A stretch of 64,000 nucleotides of DNA from Ruminococcaceae bacterium UBA2854. Its GTDB lineage: Bacteria; Bacillota; Clostridia; Oscillospirales; Acutalibacteraceae. The stretch covers positions 59,975 through 123,974 of the forward strand of contig DEFK01000027.1 in the NCBI GenBank assembly GCA_002350765.1, given 5' to 3'. The translations under genes were made by a program, and so were the position numbers. Below, in pieces: positions 8,396-16,482 of this stretch (its first letter is position 1; each line of letters begins with the position of its first letter). The notes beneath the pieces are model-generated. The model did no database searches, was not told where the DNA came from, and saw nothing but the letters and a program-made list of their open reading frames with translations.

Positions 8396-10597
8396 ATGAA
8401 CAAAGTAATTAAAAAAACAGCTTCCTACTTAATTATCGCAACGCTGATTTTTACTGCGTTCGCGGGCTTACAATTCGTAAGTACAACAGAAGCTCAGGCA
8501 GCTTCTTATCCGACGGGCTATCCCAATACATATAAAAATACGGGAAACTACGCTAACGATATTATCGGTGTAGCGAAAACTCAGGTCGGTTACAGAGAGA
8601 ATTCTGTAGGAACAAAATATGGCTACTGGTACACTCCCAGCTTCGTGGGTATGCCTTGGTGCGCTATGTTCGTAAGCTGGTGCGCTAATCAGGCTAAGGT
8701 ACCGCAGAGCACCATTAAGAAATATGCTTCCTGTAGTACACAGGTCGCGTGGTTTAAATCTATCGGAAGATGGCACAACAGTAAATATTACGGCGGAAAC
8801 TATACTCCTAAAAAGGGTGACGTAGTATTCTACCGTGACGGAGGAAGCTCCGCTGTGTCAACCCATACGGGTATTCTCGTAGGCTTAAACGGAAACTATC
8901 TCGATGTTATCGAGGGTAACGCTACTAACGAAAGCGTTACGCATTATACAACCAACGCCGCGCGTTCGCTTGGCAACAAGTACGTTATCGGCTACGGTGA
9001 GCCTAAGTACGGACAAGCCGTAACTGAGGAAAAAGAACCTACCTCTTACGAAAACTGGCAGGTTAACGTTGACGCGCTTCTTTTAAGAGAGAAGAGCAGT
9101 ACAAGCTCTGATAAGCTCGAGTCAATCGGCTTCGGTGAAATGCTCGAGGTAACTAAGTTTACTCTCGCGGGCGGATATCTCTGGGGCTATACTAACTATA
9201 AGAATAAAGCGGGCTGGTGCGCGTTAAACTACTGCGACTATATAAACGGCAGTGTAAACGGTAAGTATTATCAGCTTCCGCCTAAGATTACTTCGTCGAA
9301 AATCACGGTATGTGTAAAGGATACGAAGAAGATTTCCGTTACCAACAGCCTCGGAGCGACTTACTCAAGCTCCGATAAGTCAATCGCTACTGTTTCCAAG
9401 AAGGGTAAGGTCACAGGCGTTAAAGCAGGTGAGGTTACCATTAAGTGTAAGACGCAGACAGGAAGCGTATCCTGTAAGGTAACTGTAATTAAGCCTCATA
9501 TAAATAAGACCTCGGCTATTTCCTGTATAGGCGATACCGTTACGCTTAAGGTTGTAGGCGCTACCAAGACTGTTAAGTGGTCGTCCTCCAATAAGAAGGT
9601 CGCTACCGTAAACAGCGCGGGTAAGGTAAAGGGTATCTCCAAGGGTACTGTTACCATTACCGCTAAGATGGACTCGCTTAAATATACTTCCAAGATTAAG
9701 GTTTATAAATACCCCAAGACCTACGAGAACTTTACAACAGCCAAGAGCGTAAGCTTAAAGAACGCTTACCAGGGTAAGAAGAATCTTCTTACAATTCCTA
9801 AGAATAAGGCTATTAAGGTTACTGAGGTTAAGTATTCCGATACTCTTACCTGGGGTAAGACTAAATACAGCAGCAAGACAGGTTGGGTATCGCTCAACGA
9901 TTGTAAATACGAGAACGGCTCGTTTATGGGCAAGGCGATGAAGGTTAAGCCTTATCTCGCTTTAACATCCAAGAAGATGTATCTCTCTAATACATTCGCT
10001 CTTGAGGTTAAATCGGCGTCAGCGTCACCGTCGTACGCAAGTCTTGATAAGAAGATTGCGACGATTGATAAGAAGGGCGTTGTAACAGGTACCAAGAAGG
10101 GTACAACCTACGTAACCGCTACAGTCGGAAAGACTGTTCTTAAATGTAAGGTTGAAGTGGACAACCCCGTTATCTCCGATACTACGGTAGTTCTGCTTAA
10201 GGATAAAACCAAGACATTAAAGGTAACAGGCGGAAGCGGTACGATAACCTGGAAGAGCTCCAATACAGCCGTAGCCGTAGTAAACGAACAGGGCGTAGTT
10301 ACCGCTAAGAAGTTCGGTGAAGCTACCGTAACAGCTGTTAGAAACGGTATTACTCTCAAGTGTACTGTTAAGGTGTACGATCCTAAGCTCTCTACAAGCA
10401 AGCTCACGCTTAAAGCTGGGGAGAGTAAGGAGATTACAGTTAAGCAGTCAACAGGCGCGACTCCCAAATGGTCAACCTCAGCGAAATCTATCGTTAAGGT
10501 TTCCAATGGTAAAGTTACCGCGATTAAAGCGGGTACAGCGACTATAACATGTGTTGTTGACGGCGTTAAGCTAACTTGTGAAGTAGTTGTAAAATAA
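8396..10597 (+). CDS. Secreted CHAP-domain amidase/peptidase with SH3 and BIG2 repeats
   Basis: The protein has 733 residues with a signal peptide cleaved near AQAAS (~36). A CHAP domain spans about 50-205, with catalytic Cys89 (MPWCAMF) and His157 (STHTGIL). These cysteine peptidases/amidases cut peptidoglycan stem peptides or cross-bridges. It is followed by an SH3-like domain (NWQVNVDALLLREKSS), two BIG2 repeats, a second degenerate SH3-like domain and three more BIG2 repeats, each with the ATV/KKGKVT-type motif. The repeats likely anchor the enzyme to the wall. It may be an autolysin for growth or daughter-cell separation. It has its own tandem promoters and terminator, so it is probably monocistronic. 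Confidence 0.85.
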   Translation: MNKVIKKTASYLIIATLIFTAFAGLQFVSTTEAQAASYPTGYPNTYKNTGNYANDIIGVAKTQVGYRENSVGTKYGYWYTPSFVGMPWCAMFVSWCANQAKVPQSTIKKYASCSTQVAWFKSIGRWHNSKYYGGNYTPKKGDVVFYRDGGSSAVSTHTGILVGLNGNYLDVIEGNATNESVTHYTTNAARSLGNKYVIGYGEPKYGQAVTEEKEPTSYENWQVNVDALLLREKSSTSSDKLESIGFGEMLEVTKFTLAGGYLWGYTNYKNKAGWCALNYCDYINGSVNGKYYQLPPKITSSKITVCVKDTKKISVTNSLGATYSSSDKSIATVSKKGKVTGVKAGEVTIKCKTQTGSVSCKVTVIKPHINKTSAISCIGDTVTLKVVGATKTVKWSSSNKKVATVNSAGKVKGISKGTVTITAKMDSLKYTSKIKVYKYPKTYENFTTAKSVSLKNAYQGKKNLLTIPKNKAIKVTEVKYSDTLTWGKTKYSSKTGWVSLNDCKYENGSFMGKAMKVKPYLALTSKKMYLSNTFALEVKSASASPSYASLDKKIATIDKKGVVTGTKKGTTYVTATVGKTVLKCKVEVDNPVISDTTVVLLKDKTKTLKVTGGSGTITWKSSNTAVAVVNEQGVVTAKKFGEATVTAVRNGITLKCTVKVYDPKLSTSKLTLKAGESKEITVKQSTGATPKWSTSAKSIVKVSNGKVTAIKAGTATITCVVDGVKLTCEVVVK

Positions 10598-10606
10598 ACA
10601 AAATTT

Positions 10607-10636
10607 AAAGGGTTGACGAAAGTCAACCCTTTTGTT
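10607..10636 (+). terminator. Intrinsic terminator after the CHAP gene
   Basis: A perfect 11-bp stem (AAAGGGTTGAC / GTCAACCCTTT) with a GAAA tetraloop is followed by T residues. Confidence 0.9.
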
Positions 10637-10672
10637 ATATATTAAACTGTTATTAGGTGCGGCGGCTCGCCG

Positions 10673-11869
10673 TCAGGGGGTTACGATATTGTCGAGTATT
10701 CCCGTGATATGCGCAATCGCTACGCCGTAATTTGTCATCGGTATATTTTTGTTTTTCGCCTTGTCGATACGGCTCATTATGTATTTTCTGTTAAACATAC
10801 ATCCGCCGCATTGAATAACGAGGTCGTATATGGATAAATCCTCTGGGAAATCCGTTCCCGAAACTATATCGACTTTTAAACTCTCGCCCGCGCGCTTTCT
10901 AAGCAGCCGCGGGATTTTTTCACGTCCGATATCCTCCGACAGGGGAGCGTGGGTACAGCATTCCGCGATAAGCACCCTGCTGTTTTCGTTAAGGCTGTCT
11001 ATAGCCTTAGCGCCCTCGATATAATAGTCTAAATCGCCCTTGTACGCCGCGAACAATACCGAAAAGCTCGTGAGCGTACTTTCTTTCGGCTTGTTATTGT
11101 ATACGAAGTCGAATACCTGGGAGTCGGTGATTATAAGCTTCGGCGGTTCAGATAGCGCGCTTAAAGCGTTAGTGAATTTGTCGGTGGTACAGGCGGAAAC
11201 GATACATTTTTTATCGAGCAGCTCTCTTATGGTCTGAACCTGCGGGAGAATAAGCCTGCCTGTCGGCGCCTGTATGTCCTGCGGCATTACGAGCAGCACG
11301 ATATCGTCCTCCCCGCATAATGAGCCCGTTATTTTCGGCGCGTTATGGTCGCTCGGGATAAGCCGTATAAGCTCCTCCTTGAGCTTGTCTATTCCCGTTC
11401 CGTCAACGGCGCTGACCTGAAGCGGTTTTACGCCGATTTTGTTGCGAACCTTAAAAACATACGCCGAGCCGTTTATAAGCATATCCGCTTTGCTTACTAC
11501 GGGTACGACGGGTATCTTCTTCTCCTTGAAGAAATTATACCAGTCACATTCCTTGGTAATATCTCCGCCCGAGAAAAGTACGACGGCTATATCGACCTTC
11601 TCGGCGGTTTTTTCGGTCTTTTTAATCCGCATCTCGCCAAGCTCGCCGATATCGTCGAAGCCCGCGGTGTCTACGAGTACGCACGCGCCGAGCCCTTTTA
11701 TCTCCATCGCCTTATTAACGGGGTCGGTGGTAGTTCCCGCAACCTCGGAAACAATGCTGACCTGCTGGCCTGTAAAAGCGTTGATAAGCGAGCTTTTGCC
11801 CGAGTTGCGTTTTCCGTAAAATCCGATATGAAGCCTGTTGGCGGACGGAGTGTCGTTTAAGGTTGTCAT
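10673..11869 (-). CDS. hydF: [FeFe] hydrogenase maturation GTPase HydF
   Basis: HydF is the scaffold GTPase on which the 2Fe subcluster of [FeFe] hydrogenase is assembled and from which it is delivered to the apo-enzyme. The protein has 398 residues. The N-terminal GTPase domain has a P-loop (G19-S26), DTAGFDD and a KAD motif near residue 130. A middle dimerization domain follows, then a C-terminal cluster-binding domain with CTHAP and, ~45 residues later, QCGGC; many HydF proteins have His in place of this Gln. It is the last gene of the TM1266-like/hydE/hydG/hydF run, 12 nt after hydG. No hydrogenase structural gene is in the window. Confidence 0.93.
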   Translation of the reverse strand: MTTLNDTPSANRLHIGFYGKRNSGKSSLINAFTGQQVSIVSEVAGTTTDPVNKAMEIKGLGACVLVDTAGFDDIGELGEMRIKKTEKTAEKVDIAVVLFSGGDITKECDWYNFFKEKKIPVVPVVSKADMLINGSAYVFKVRNKIGVKPLQVSAVDGTGIDKLKEELIRLIPSDHNAPKITGSLCGEDDIVLLVMPQDIQAPTGRLILPQVQTIRELLDKKCIVSACTTDKFTNALSALSEPPKLIITDSQVFDFVYNNKPKESTLTSFSVLFAAYKGDLDYYIEGAKAIDSLNENSRVLIAECCTHAPLSEDIGREKIPRLLRKRAGESLKVDIVSGTDFPEDLSIYDLVIQCGGCMFNRKYIMSRIDKAKNKNIPMTNYGVAIAHITGILDNIVTP

Positions 11870-11881
11870 AGCTTCACCGCC

Positions 11882-13297
11882 TTAGAATCTGAAATCACGT
11901 TTATTGTTTTCTATATCCGCTAAATGCTCCTTGCATATTCTGCGAACCTTTTCGTTTGGAATATTGTTGAGCTCTTTTTCAATCATCTTTTCGCCGAGAG
12001 CCTTTGTATCGTCGCTCGCGTAGTCCATAAGGTATTCCTTTAAGGTCATAAGCGCGTTGGGATGACAGCAGTTCTGAATCTGGCGGTTTTTACAAAGCGC
12101 CATAAAACGGTCGCCCGTTCTGCCCTCACGGTAGCAGGCTGTACAGAATGACGGGATATAGTCGTTTCTCATAAGCCAGTTTACAACTTCGTCGAGCGTT
12201 CGGTTGTCGCTTACGTCGAACTGCTCGCTGTTTTCGGATTCCGATTCCTCTGCGTAACCGCCGACGGAGGTTTTTGAAGCTCCGCTCATCTGTGAAACGC
12301 CGTAGTGGATTACCTTATCTCTTACCTGCTCGCTCTCGCGGGTTGAGATAATCATACCCGTGTACGGAACGCAAATTCTGATAAGCGCGCAGATTTTTCC
12401 GAAAATTTCGTCCGAAATACCGTTGTCGAATACATTCGGGTCTATATCGTCGGCTTTTTTGATTCTCGGTACGCTGATTGTATGCGGGCCTACTCCGTGA
12501 ACCGCCTCGAGGTGTTCGGCGTGCATTAAAAGTCCCGCGAACTCGTAGCGGTAGAGCTCAAGTCCGAACAGTACGCCGAGACCTACGTCGTCAATTCCGC
12601 CCTCCATAGCTCTGTCCATAGCTTCGGTATGGTAAGCGTAGTTGTGCTTAGGACCTGTGGGATGAAGCTTTTCGTAGCTTTCCTTATGGTAGGTTTCCTG
12701 GAACAGGATATAAGTTCCGATTCCCGCTTCCTTGAGCTTGCGGTAATTCTCTACCGTAGTGGCGGCGATATTTACGTTGACTCGTCTTATCGCGCCGTTT
12801 TTATGCTTAATGCTGTAAATCGTCTTGATTGACTCGAGTATGTACTCTATAGGGTTATTAACGGGATCCTCGCCAGCCTCGATCGCGAGACGCTTATGTC
12901 CCATATCCTGAAGCGCGATAACCTCACGCTTAATCTCCTCCTGCGTTAGCTTCTTACGGCAGATGTGCTTGTTTTTAAGGTGATAAGGACAGTACACACA
13001 GCCGTTAACGCAGTAGTTCGAGAGATAAAGCGGCGCGAACATTACGATACGGTTGCCGTAAAAGTCCTTTTTGATCTGCTCGGCGAGCGCGTACATTTTG
13101 CCAACTCTTTCCTCGTCCTCACAGGCTAATAGCACGGACGCTTCCCTGTGGGTTAAGCCTTTAAGCTGAGCCGCTTTTTCGAGCAGGCTGTCTACTAATT
13201 CAAGATTGTCTTTATTTTCGTCGGCGTATTTAAGAGTTTCCATAATCTCGTTATGGTCAATAAACTCCTCCGCCTTTAGTGATTTTGGATTATACAT
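11882..13297 (-). CDS. hydG: [FeFe] hydrogenase maturation radical SAM tyrosine lyase HydG
   Basis: HydG cleaves tyrosine to supply the CO and CN ligands, as an Fe(CO)2CN synthon, for the H-cluster. The protein has 471 residues, the usual HydG length. The radical-SAM cluster motif C-x3-C-x2-C is C96, C100, C103 (NYCVNGCVYC), followed by EAGEDP. The C-terminal region holds the CTACYREGRTG motif and further Cys residues that bind the auxiliary cluster. It lies between hydE (100-bp gap) and hydF (12-bp gap) on the same strand. The 100-bp gap shows no convincing terminator. Confidence 0.95.
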   Translation of the reverse strand: MYNPKSLKAEEFIDHNEIMETLKYADENKDNLELVDSLLEKAAQLKGLTHREASVLLACEDEERVGKMYALAEQIKKDFYGNRIVMFAPLYLSNYCVNGCVYCPYHLKNKHICRKKLTQEEIKREVIALQDMGHKRLAIEAGEDPVNNPIEYILESIKTIYSIKHKNGAIRRVNVNIAATTVENYRKLKEAGIGTYILFQETYHKESYEKLHPTGPKHNYAYHTEAMDRAMEGGIDDVGLGVLFGLELYRYEFAGLLMHAEHLEAVHGVGPHTISVPRIKKADDIDPNVFDNGISDEIFGKICALIRICVPYTGMIISTRESEQVRDKVIHYGVSQMSGASKTSVGGYAEESESENSEQFDVSDNRTLDEVVNWLMRNDYIPSFCTACYREGRTGDRFMALCKNRQIQNCCHPNALMTLKEYLMDYASDDTKALGEKMIEKELNNIPNEKVRRICKEHLADIENNKRDFRF

Positions 13298-13398
13298 TTT
13301 TATTTCTCCACGTCAAGCGCGGACGTTCCTTTCTTAATATTCATATCCCCCGTACGTTTTACTTCCTATGAAATTTTGGATAGGGAGGATAAGTTTAT

Positions 13399-14442
13399 CT
13401 ATTTACCTGAATTTTTGCTATCGCCCCGAGCGACGACTATTTTACATCCTATGCTTTCAACTCTCCTTTGCAGGCAGTTTTTGCACTCGGCGCTTTCCTC
13501 GCCTGTACAGACCTTATTATCGTAAAGCTGATAGTCTTTGCGCACGCTGACAGGGGAAAGGTTCGGCATTACAACGTTAGCTCCCGCCTTAATTCCGAGC
13601 TCGCGTCCTTTCGGGTGAATGGTAGCGAGCGCCGTCGTTGCGGGTAAAAGCACCTTAGGGAGCATAACGCGTATTATCGAAAGCATCAGCAGGGTTTGTT
13701 CTAACGTGCCGTCGGGAAAATCCTTGAACTCGGTTTCGTTATGGTGAATAAACGGCCCGATTCCGACCATCTGCGGGTTGAGCGCTTTAATAAACAGCAA
13801 ATCCTCGGCGAGATTCTCCGCAGTCTGATACGGCGAGCCTACCATAAACCCACAACCAACCTGATACCCGATTTCCTTTAGTGAGTAAAGACATTTTATA
13901 CGGTTTTCGAGTTTTTGACTTTCGGGGTGGAGCTTGCCGTAATGCTCGGCGTCCGCGGTTTCGTGACGCAAAAGATATCTGTCGGCTCCGCAGTCGAAGT
14001 ACCGCTGATAGCTTTCCTTGGGCTTTTCGCCGATTGAGAGCGTTAAGGCGCAGTCGGGATATTTTTTCTTAACCGCCGTAACGATTTCACAAATCCGCTC
14101 GTCGGTAAAGTAAGGATCCTCTCCGCCCTGGAGCACAAAGGTGCGGAAACCTAAGCGGTAGCCCTCGTCGCAACAGCTCATTATCTCGTCGAAGCTGAGG
14201 CGGTATCTTCGGCAGCTTTTGTTATCCCTGCGGATACCGCAGTAAAGGCAGTTCTGTTTACAGTAATTGGTAAACTCGATAAGCCCGCGGATGTAAATAT
14301 CGTTGCCGTAGTTTTCTATTCTGAGCTTTTCGGCTAAGGCTCTCAGCTCCTTGCGGACGCTGTCGCCCGAGTTTATAAGCTCTGTGAACTCCGATTTGGA
14401 TAAAGCCTTATCCCGATACAGCTTCTTTACTAAATCATTCAT
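13399..14442 (-). CDS. hydE: [FeFe] hydrogenase maturation radical SAM protein HydE
   Basis: HydE is a radical SAM enzyme that acts in building the dithiomethylamine bridge of the H-cluster. The protein has 347 residues. The radical-SAM motif is C61, C65, C68 (NYCKQNCLYC), followed by RTFVLQGGEDP, a GADRYLLRHETAD segment, and ATTALATIHPKGRE near the C-terminus, all typical of HydE rather than BioB. Late cysteines (CTGEESAECKNC) could bind a second, non-essential cluster. Its start overlaps the end of the upstream small regulator by 8 bp, indicating coupled translation. Confidence 0.95.
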   Translation of the reverse strand: MNDLVKKLYRDKALSKSEFTELINSGDSVRKELRALAEKLRIENYGNDIYIRGLIEFTNYCKQNCLYCGIRRDNKSCRRYRLSFDEIMSCCDEGYRLGFRTFVLQGGEDPYFTDERICEIVTAVKKKYPDCALTLSIGEKPKESYQRYFDCGADRYLLRHETADAEHYGKLHPESQKLENRIKCLYSLKEIGYQVGCGFMVGSPYQTAENLAEDLLFIKALNPQMVGIGPFIHHNETEFKDFPDGTLEQTLLMLSIIRVMLPKVLLPATTALATIHPKGRELGIKAGANVVMPNLSPVSVRKDYQLYDNKVCTGEESAECKNCLQRRVESIGCKIVVARGDSKNSGK

Positions 14443-14692
14443 TAAAAACGTACTTAGAGTAAGCTGTCTTAGCGCTTACGGCGTCGAGCTTGCCGAGTTT
14501 GCCCGAGAATGACGAAATAACGTCCTGAGGCGCGTCCATAACAACGCTTATAATAGAGATACCGCGCTTTTTATACGGAATACCCATACGCCCTACAACA
14601 TAATCGCTGTAGTCGCTTATAAGCTTGTTGACCTCCTCGACCGAATTCGAGTTTTCTAAGATAATACTTATTACCGCTACTCTAGTTTCCAT
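14435..14692 (-). CDS. TM1266-type iron-only hydrogenase system regulator
   Basis: The protein has 85 residues and an ACT/NikR-C-like ferredoxin fold family signature: an N-terminal RVAVISIILEN strand-helix, a central DYVVGRMGIPY, ISIISVVMDA, and a C-terminal GKLGKLDAVSAKTAYSK. Members are found with hydEFG and hydrogenases and are presumed regulatory. I chose the ATG at 14692 because AAAGGAAA precedes it; the longer frame reads back into heptamer repeats. It overlaps hydE by 8 bp. The function is known only by association. Confidence 0.85.
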   Translation of the reverse strand: METRVAVISIILENSNSVEEVNKLISDYSDYVVGRMGIPYKKRGISIISVVMDAPQDVISSFSGKLGKLDAVSAKTAYSKYVFNE

Positions 14693-14712
14693 AGCATTTT
14701 CCTTTCGTAAAA

Positions 14713-14747
14713 TTAGGGTTAAGGGTAAAGGGCAAAGGGGAAAGTGA
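14713..14747. repeat. Five heptamer repeats, left arm of inverted pair around IVP gene
   Basis: Five 7-bp units in strict register (TTAGGGT, TAAGGGT, AAAGGGC, AAAGGGG, AAAGTGA) lie directly upstream of the regulator's ribosome-binding site. Their complement recurs at 15185-15205 (TTTTCCC, TTAATCC, TA...): the 13-mer at 14713-14725 matches the reverse complement of 15189-15201 with one mismatch. The pair encloses the IVP gene. Confidence 0.75.
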
Positions 14748-14805
14748 AGCACTAAAAGAGCTATCTGCGAGATTTAACCGTTAGCCCCTAACGATGATGT
14801 TTATT

Positions 14806-15165
14806 TTATATATTATTACTTAGTTTATTAAGTAACGCGTTTAACATTTTTGATACTTCTTTCGTTAACGCAATAGATGTTTGAATTTGTTGCTCATTTA
14901 AAAAACCCAGTTCTACACAAATATAAAGCTGTGTTTGTAATTCAGAATTAGAGCCTCTCGAAATAGATAGGAAATTGATATACTCTCTTGTTGAACGTCT
15001 GTCATATCCTTCAGCAATATTAGATGGGATAGAAATTGCCGCTCTGCGCATCTGGCTAGAAAGAACATAGATTTCTTCCTGTGGAAGAAGTTTTACTAAA
15101 TTATAAATCTCTTTAACTAATAGCATTGATTTTTTCCATACTATTAAATCTTTATAACTTTCCAT
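14806..15165 (-). CDS. Four-helix-bundle (IVP/S23-type) protein
   Basis: The protein has 119 residues, the family's usual length. Landmarks are the N-terminal DLIVWKKSMLLVKEIY, SSQMRRAAISIPSNIAEG, and SREYINFLSIS-like and GSNSELQTQL segments. The fold is the one encoded in 23S rRNA intervening sequences and in Avd of diversity-generating retroelements. Free-standing copies are common and their role is unknown. The start has AGGAGAAC 4-9 nt upstream. The gene lies between the hyd leader/promoter and the hydrogenase regulator and is bordered by inverted heptamer repeats and an 11-bp direct repeat (AAAAGAGCTAT at 14754 and 15202), so it may be an insertion. No reverse transcriptase or rRNA is nearby. 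Confidence 0.85.
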   Translation of the reverse strand: MESYKDLIVWKKSMLLVKEIYNLVKLLPQEEIYVLSSQMRRAAISIPSNIAEGYDRRSTREYINFLSISRGSNSELQTQLYICVELGFLNEQQIQTSIALTKEVSKMLNALLNKLSNNI

Positions 15166-15184
15166 CTTGTTCTCCTGAAAAAAC

Positions 15185-15205
15185 TTTTCCCTTAATCCTA
15201 AAAAA
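15185..15205. repeat. Heptamer repeats, right arm of inverted pair
   Basis: TTTTCCC, TTAATCC and TAAAAAA in 7-bp register are the inverted partner of the repeats at 14713-14747. The arm overlaps the T-run of the leader terminator. Confidence 0.6.
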
Positions 15206-15277
15206 GAGCTATACCGAAAGGCATAGCTCTTTTACTCTGGTTTGCCTTTCACGTCAATACGCAATTTCCGTGTCAGT
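15199..15277 (-). promoter_or_regulatory. Leader with terminator and competing antiterminator
   Basis: On the minus strand the leader ends in a strong hairpin (AAAAGAGCTATGCC, loop TTTC, then a GGTATAGCTCTTTT arm) and a T-run. A perfect 7-nt alternative helix exists: GAAAGGC (minus strand of 15244-15250) pairs with GCCTTTC (minus strand of 15216-15222), which covers part of the terminator's left arm and loop. The two folds exclude each other, as in an attenuator or riboswitch. I do not recognise a known riboswitch class. Confidence 0.5.
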
Positions 15278-15283
15278 GTTATT

Positions 15284-15312
15284 ATTTTAACATAGTTATA
15301 AAAGAATTTCAA
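15284..15312 (-). promoter_or_regulatory. Promoter for the IVP/hyd transcript
   Basis: On the minus strand TTGAAA, a 17-bp spacer and TAAAAT lie upstream of the leader hairpin. This is the only good promoter seen upstream of the hyd cluster. Confidence 0.6.
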
Positions 15313-15432
15313 CACATTTCTTTCGTTGAAATACATAAAGATTATATGTGGATTTTGTGAGGTTATACAAAATTTCCGATATAATTTGCAAACTTCGCTT
15401 TTTAATAGTAAAATGTAGCTGTGGTGGAATAT

Positions 15433-15711
15433 ATGAAATTAAAAGACAGTGACAATATTTTATTCTTTATAGGTTTATGCGTTATAATAATCGGAATACT
15501 TCTCGGTTGCGCGCTCGGGTTTATTTTCGGCGGCGGCGGGTTTGATTTAGTGCCGTCAATTACGGTCTGGCTGCTTTGTATAATCGGAGGCGCGGGACTT
15601 ATAAGCATTTCGGGCAGTATAAGTGAAGCTAAAGAAAAGAAAAAAGACGATGAGGAATTAGTTAAAGCCCTTATCGAGAAGATGAAAAACGAGGAAAATA
15701 AAACGGATTGA
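15433..15711 (+). CDS. Small two-helix membrane protein, unknown
   Basis: The protein has 92 residues: a short charged start, two hydrophobic segments (ILFFIGLCVIIIGILLGCAL, and ITVWLLCIIGGAGLISISG) separated by a Gly-rich GGGGFD turn, then a charged Lys/Glu tail of ~33 residues. I chose ATG 15433 because GTGGTGG lies 6 nt upstream. A TTGCAA/TAAAAT promoter with a 17-bp spacer (15386-15414) predicts a start site near 15421, giving an unusually short leader; a leaderless GTG start at 15421 is possible. It lies 47 bp upstream of the sirtuin gene on the same strand. Family not recognised. Confidence 0.55.
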   Translation: MKLKDSDNILFFIGLCVIIIGILLGCALGFIFGGGGFDLVPSITVWLLCIIGGAGLISISGSISEAKEKKKDDEELVKALIEKMKNEENKTD

Positions 15712-15758
15712 CTCGGTCAGTCCTTTTTGTTTATCTATAAACAGAATGAGGTGTTCAT

Positions 15759-16481
15759 ATGGACGAGATTAAACAGCTCCAAAGCATAATAGACAACAGC
15801 GATAATATCGTGTTTTTCGGCGGTGCGGGAGTAAGCACCGAAAGCGGAATACCCGATTTCAGAAGTGTTGACGGTCTTTATAACCAAAAGTACGATTATC
15901 CGCCCGAGGAGATTTTAAGCCATACATTTTTTATGAGAAATTGCGGCGAGTTCTACCGTTTCTATAAAGACAAAATGCTCGAGCTCGATATTGAGCCGAA
16001 CGCCGCTCATAAAAAGCTTGCCGAGTTAGAAAGCGCGGGTAAGTTAAAAGCGATAGTAACGCAGAATATCGACGGTCTCCACCAGAAAGCGGGAAGTAAA
16101 ATCGTCTACGAGCTCCACGGCTCAGTCCACAGAAATCACTGTATGAAGTGCGGAAAATTCTTTGACGCGCGCTATGTAAAAGCGGCGGAGAAAATTCCGT
16201 ATTGTGACGAATGCGGAGGAACTGTTAAGCCTGACGTTGTGCTTTATGAGGAGGGACTCGACGACAGTACGGTGCGCGGAGCGGTAAACGCAATTTCGAA
16301 CGCCGACACACTTATTATAGCGGGTACGAGCCTTACCGTATATCCCGCCGCGGGAATGGTACACTATTTCCACGGAGATAAGCTCGTGCTTATAAACCGC
16401 GACCCGACGCCGATGGACAGCGCCGCTGATCTGGTATTGCATAGCAAGGTAGGCGAGGTTCTCGGACAGATGAGGGTATAA
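15759..16481 (+). CDS. cobB: NAD-dependent protein deacylase, SIR2 family
   Basis: The enzyme removes acyl groups from lysines using NAD+, giving nicotinamide and O-acyl-ADP-ribose. The protein has 240 residues. The NAD-binding GAGVSTESGIPDFRS, TQNIDGLH and the catalytic His120 (ELHGS) are present. The zinc-binding cysteines come as CMKC and, ~20 residues later, CDEC, followed by KPDVVLYEE. The C-terminal GTSLTVYPAAG is typical. The start has GAGGTG 7 nt upstream. The HAD phosphatase gene follows after 1 bp, so they form a two-gene unit ending at the terminator at 17323. Confidence 0.93.
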   Translation: MDEIKQLQSIIDNSDNIVFFGGAGVSTESGIPDFRSVDGLYNQKYDYPPEEILSHTFFMRNCGEFYRFYKDKMLELDIEPNAAHKKLAELESAGKLKAIVTQNIDGLHQKAGSKIVYELHGSVHRNHCMKCGKFFDARYVKAAEKIPYCDECGGTVKPDVVLYEEGLDDSTVRGAVNAISNADTLIIAGTSLTVYPAAGMVHYFHGDKLVLINRDPTPMDSAADLVLHSKVGEVLGQMRV

Positions 16482-16482
16482 T

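Noticed and set aside
14806..15165. Diversity-generating retroelement (Avd partner)
   Set aside because: The four-helix-bundle fold is shared with Avd, but there is no reverse transcriptase and no template/variable repeat pair nearby.
15199..15277. c-di-GMP-I riboswitch in the hyd leader
   Set aside because: Only the GGCAAACC segment matches; the conserved GACGCAAAGC part and tetraloop receptor are missing.
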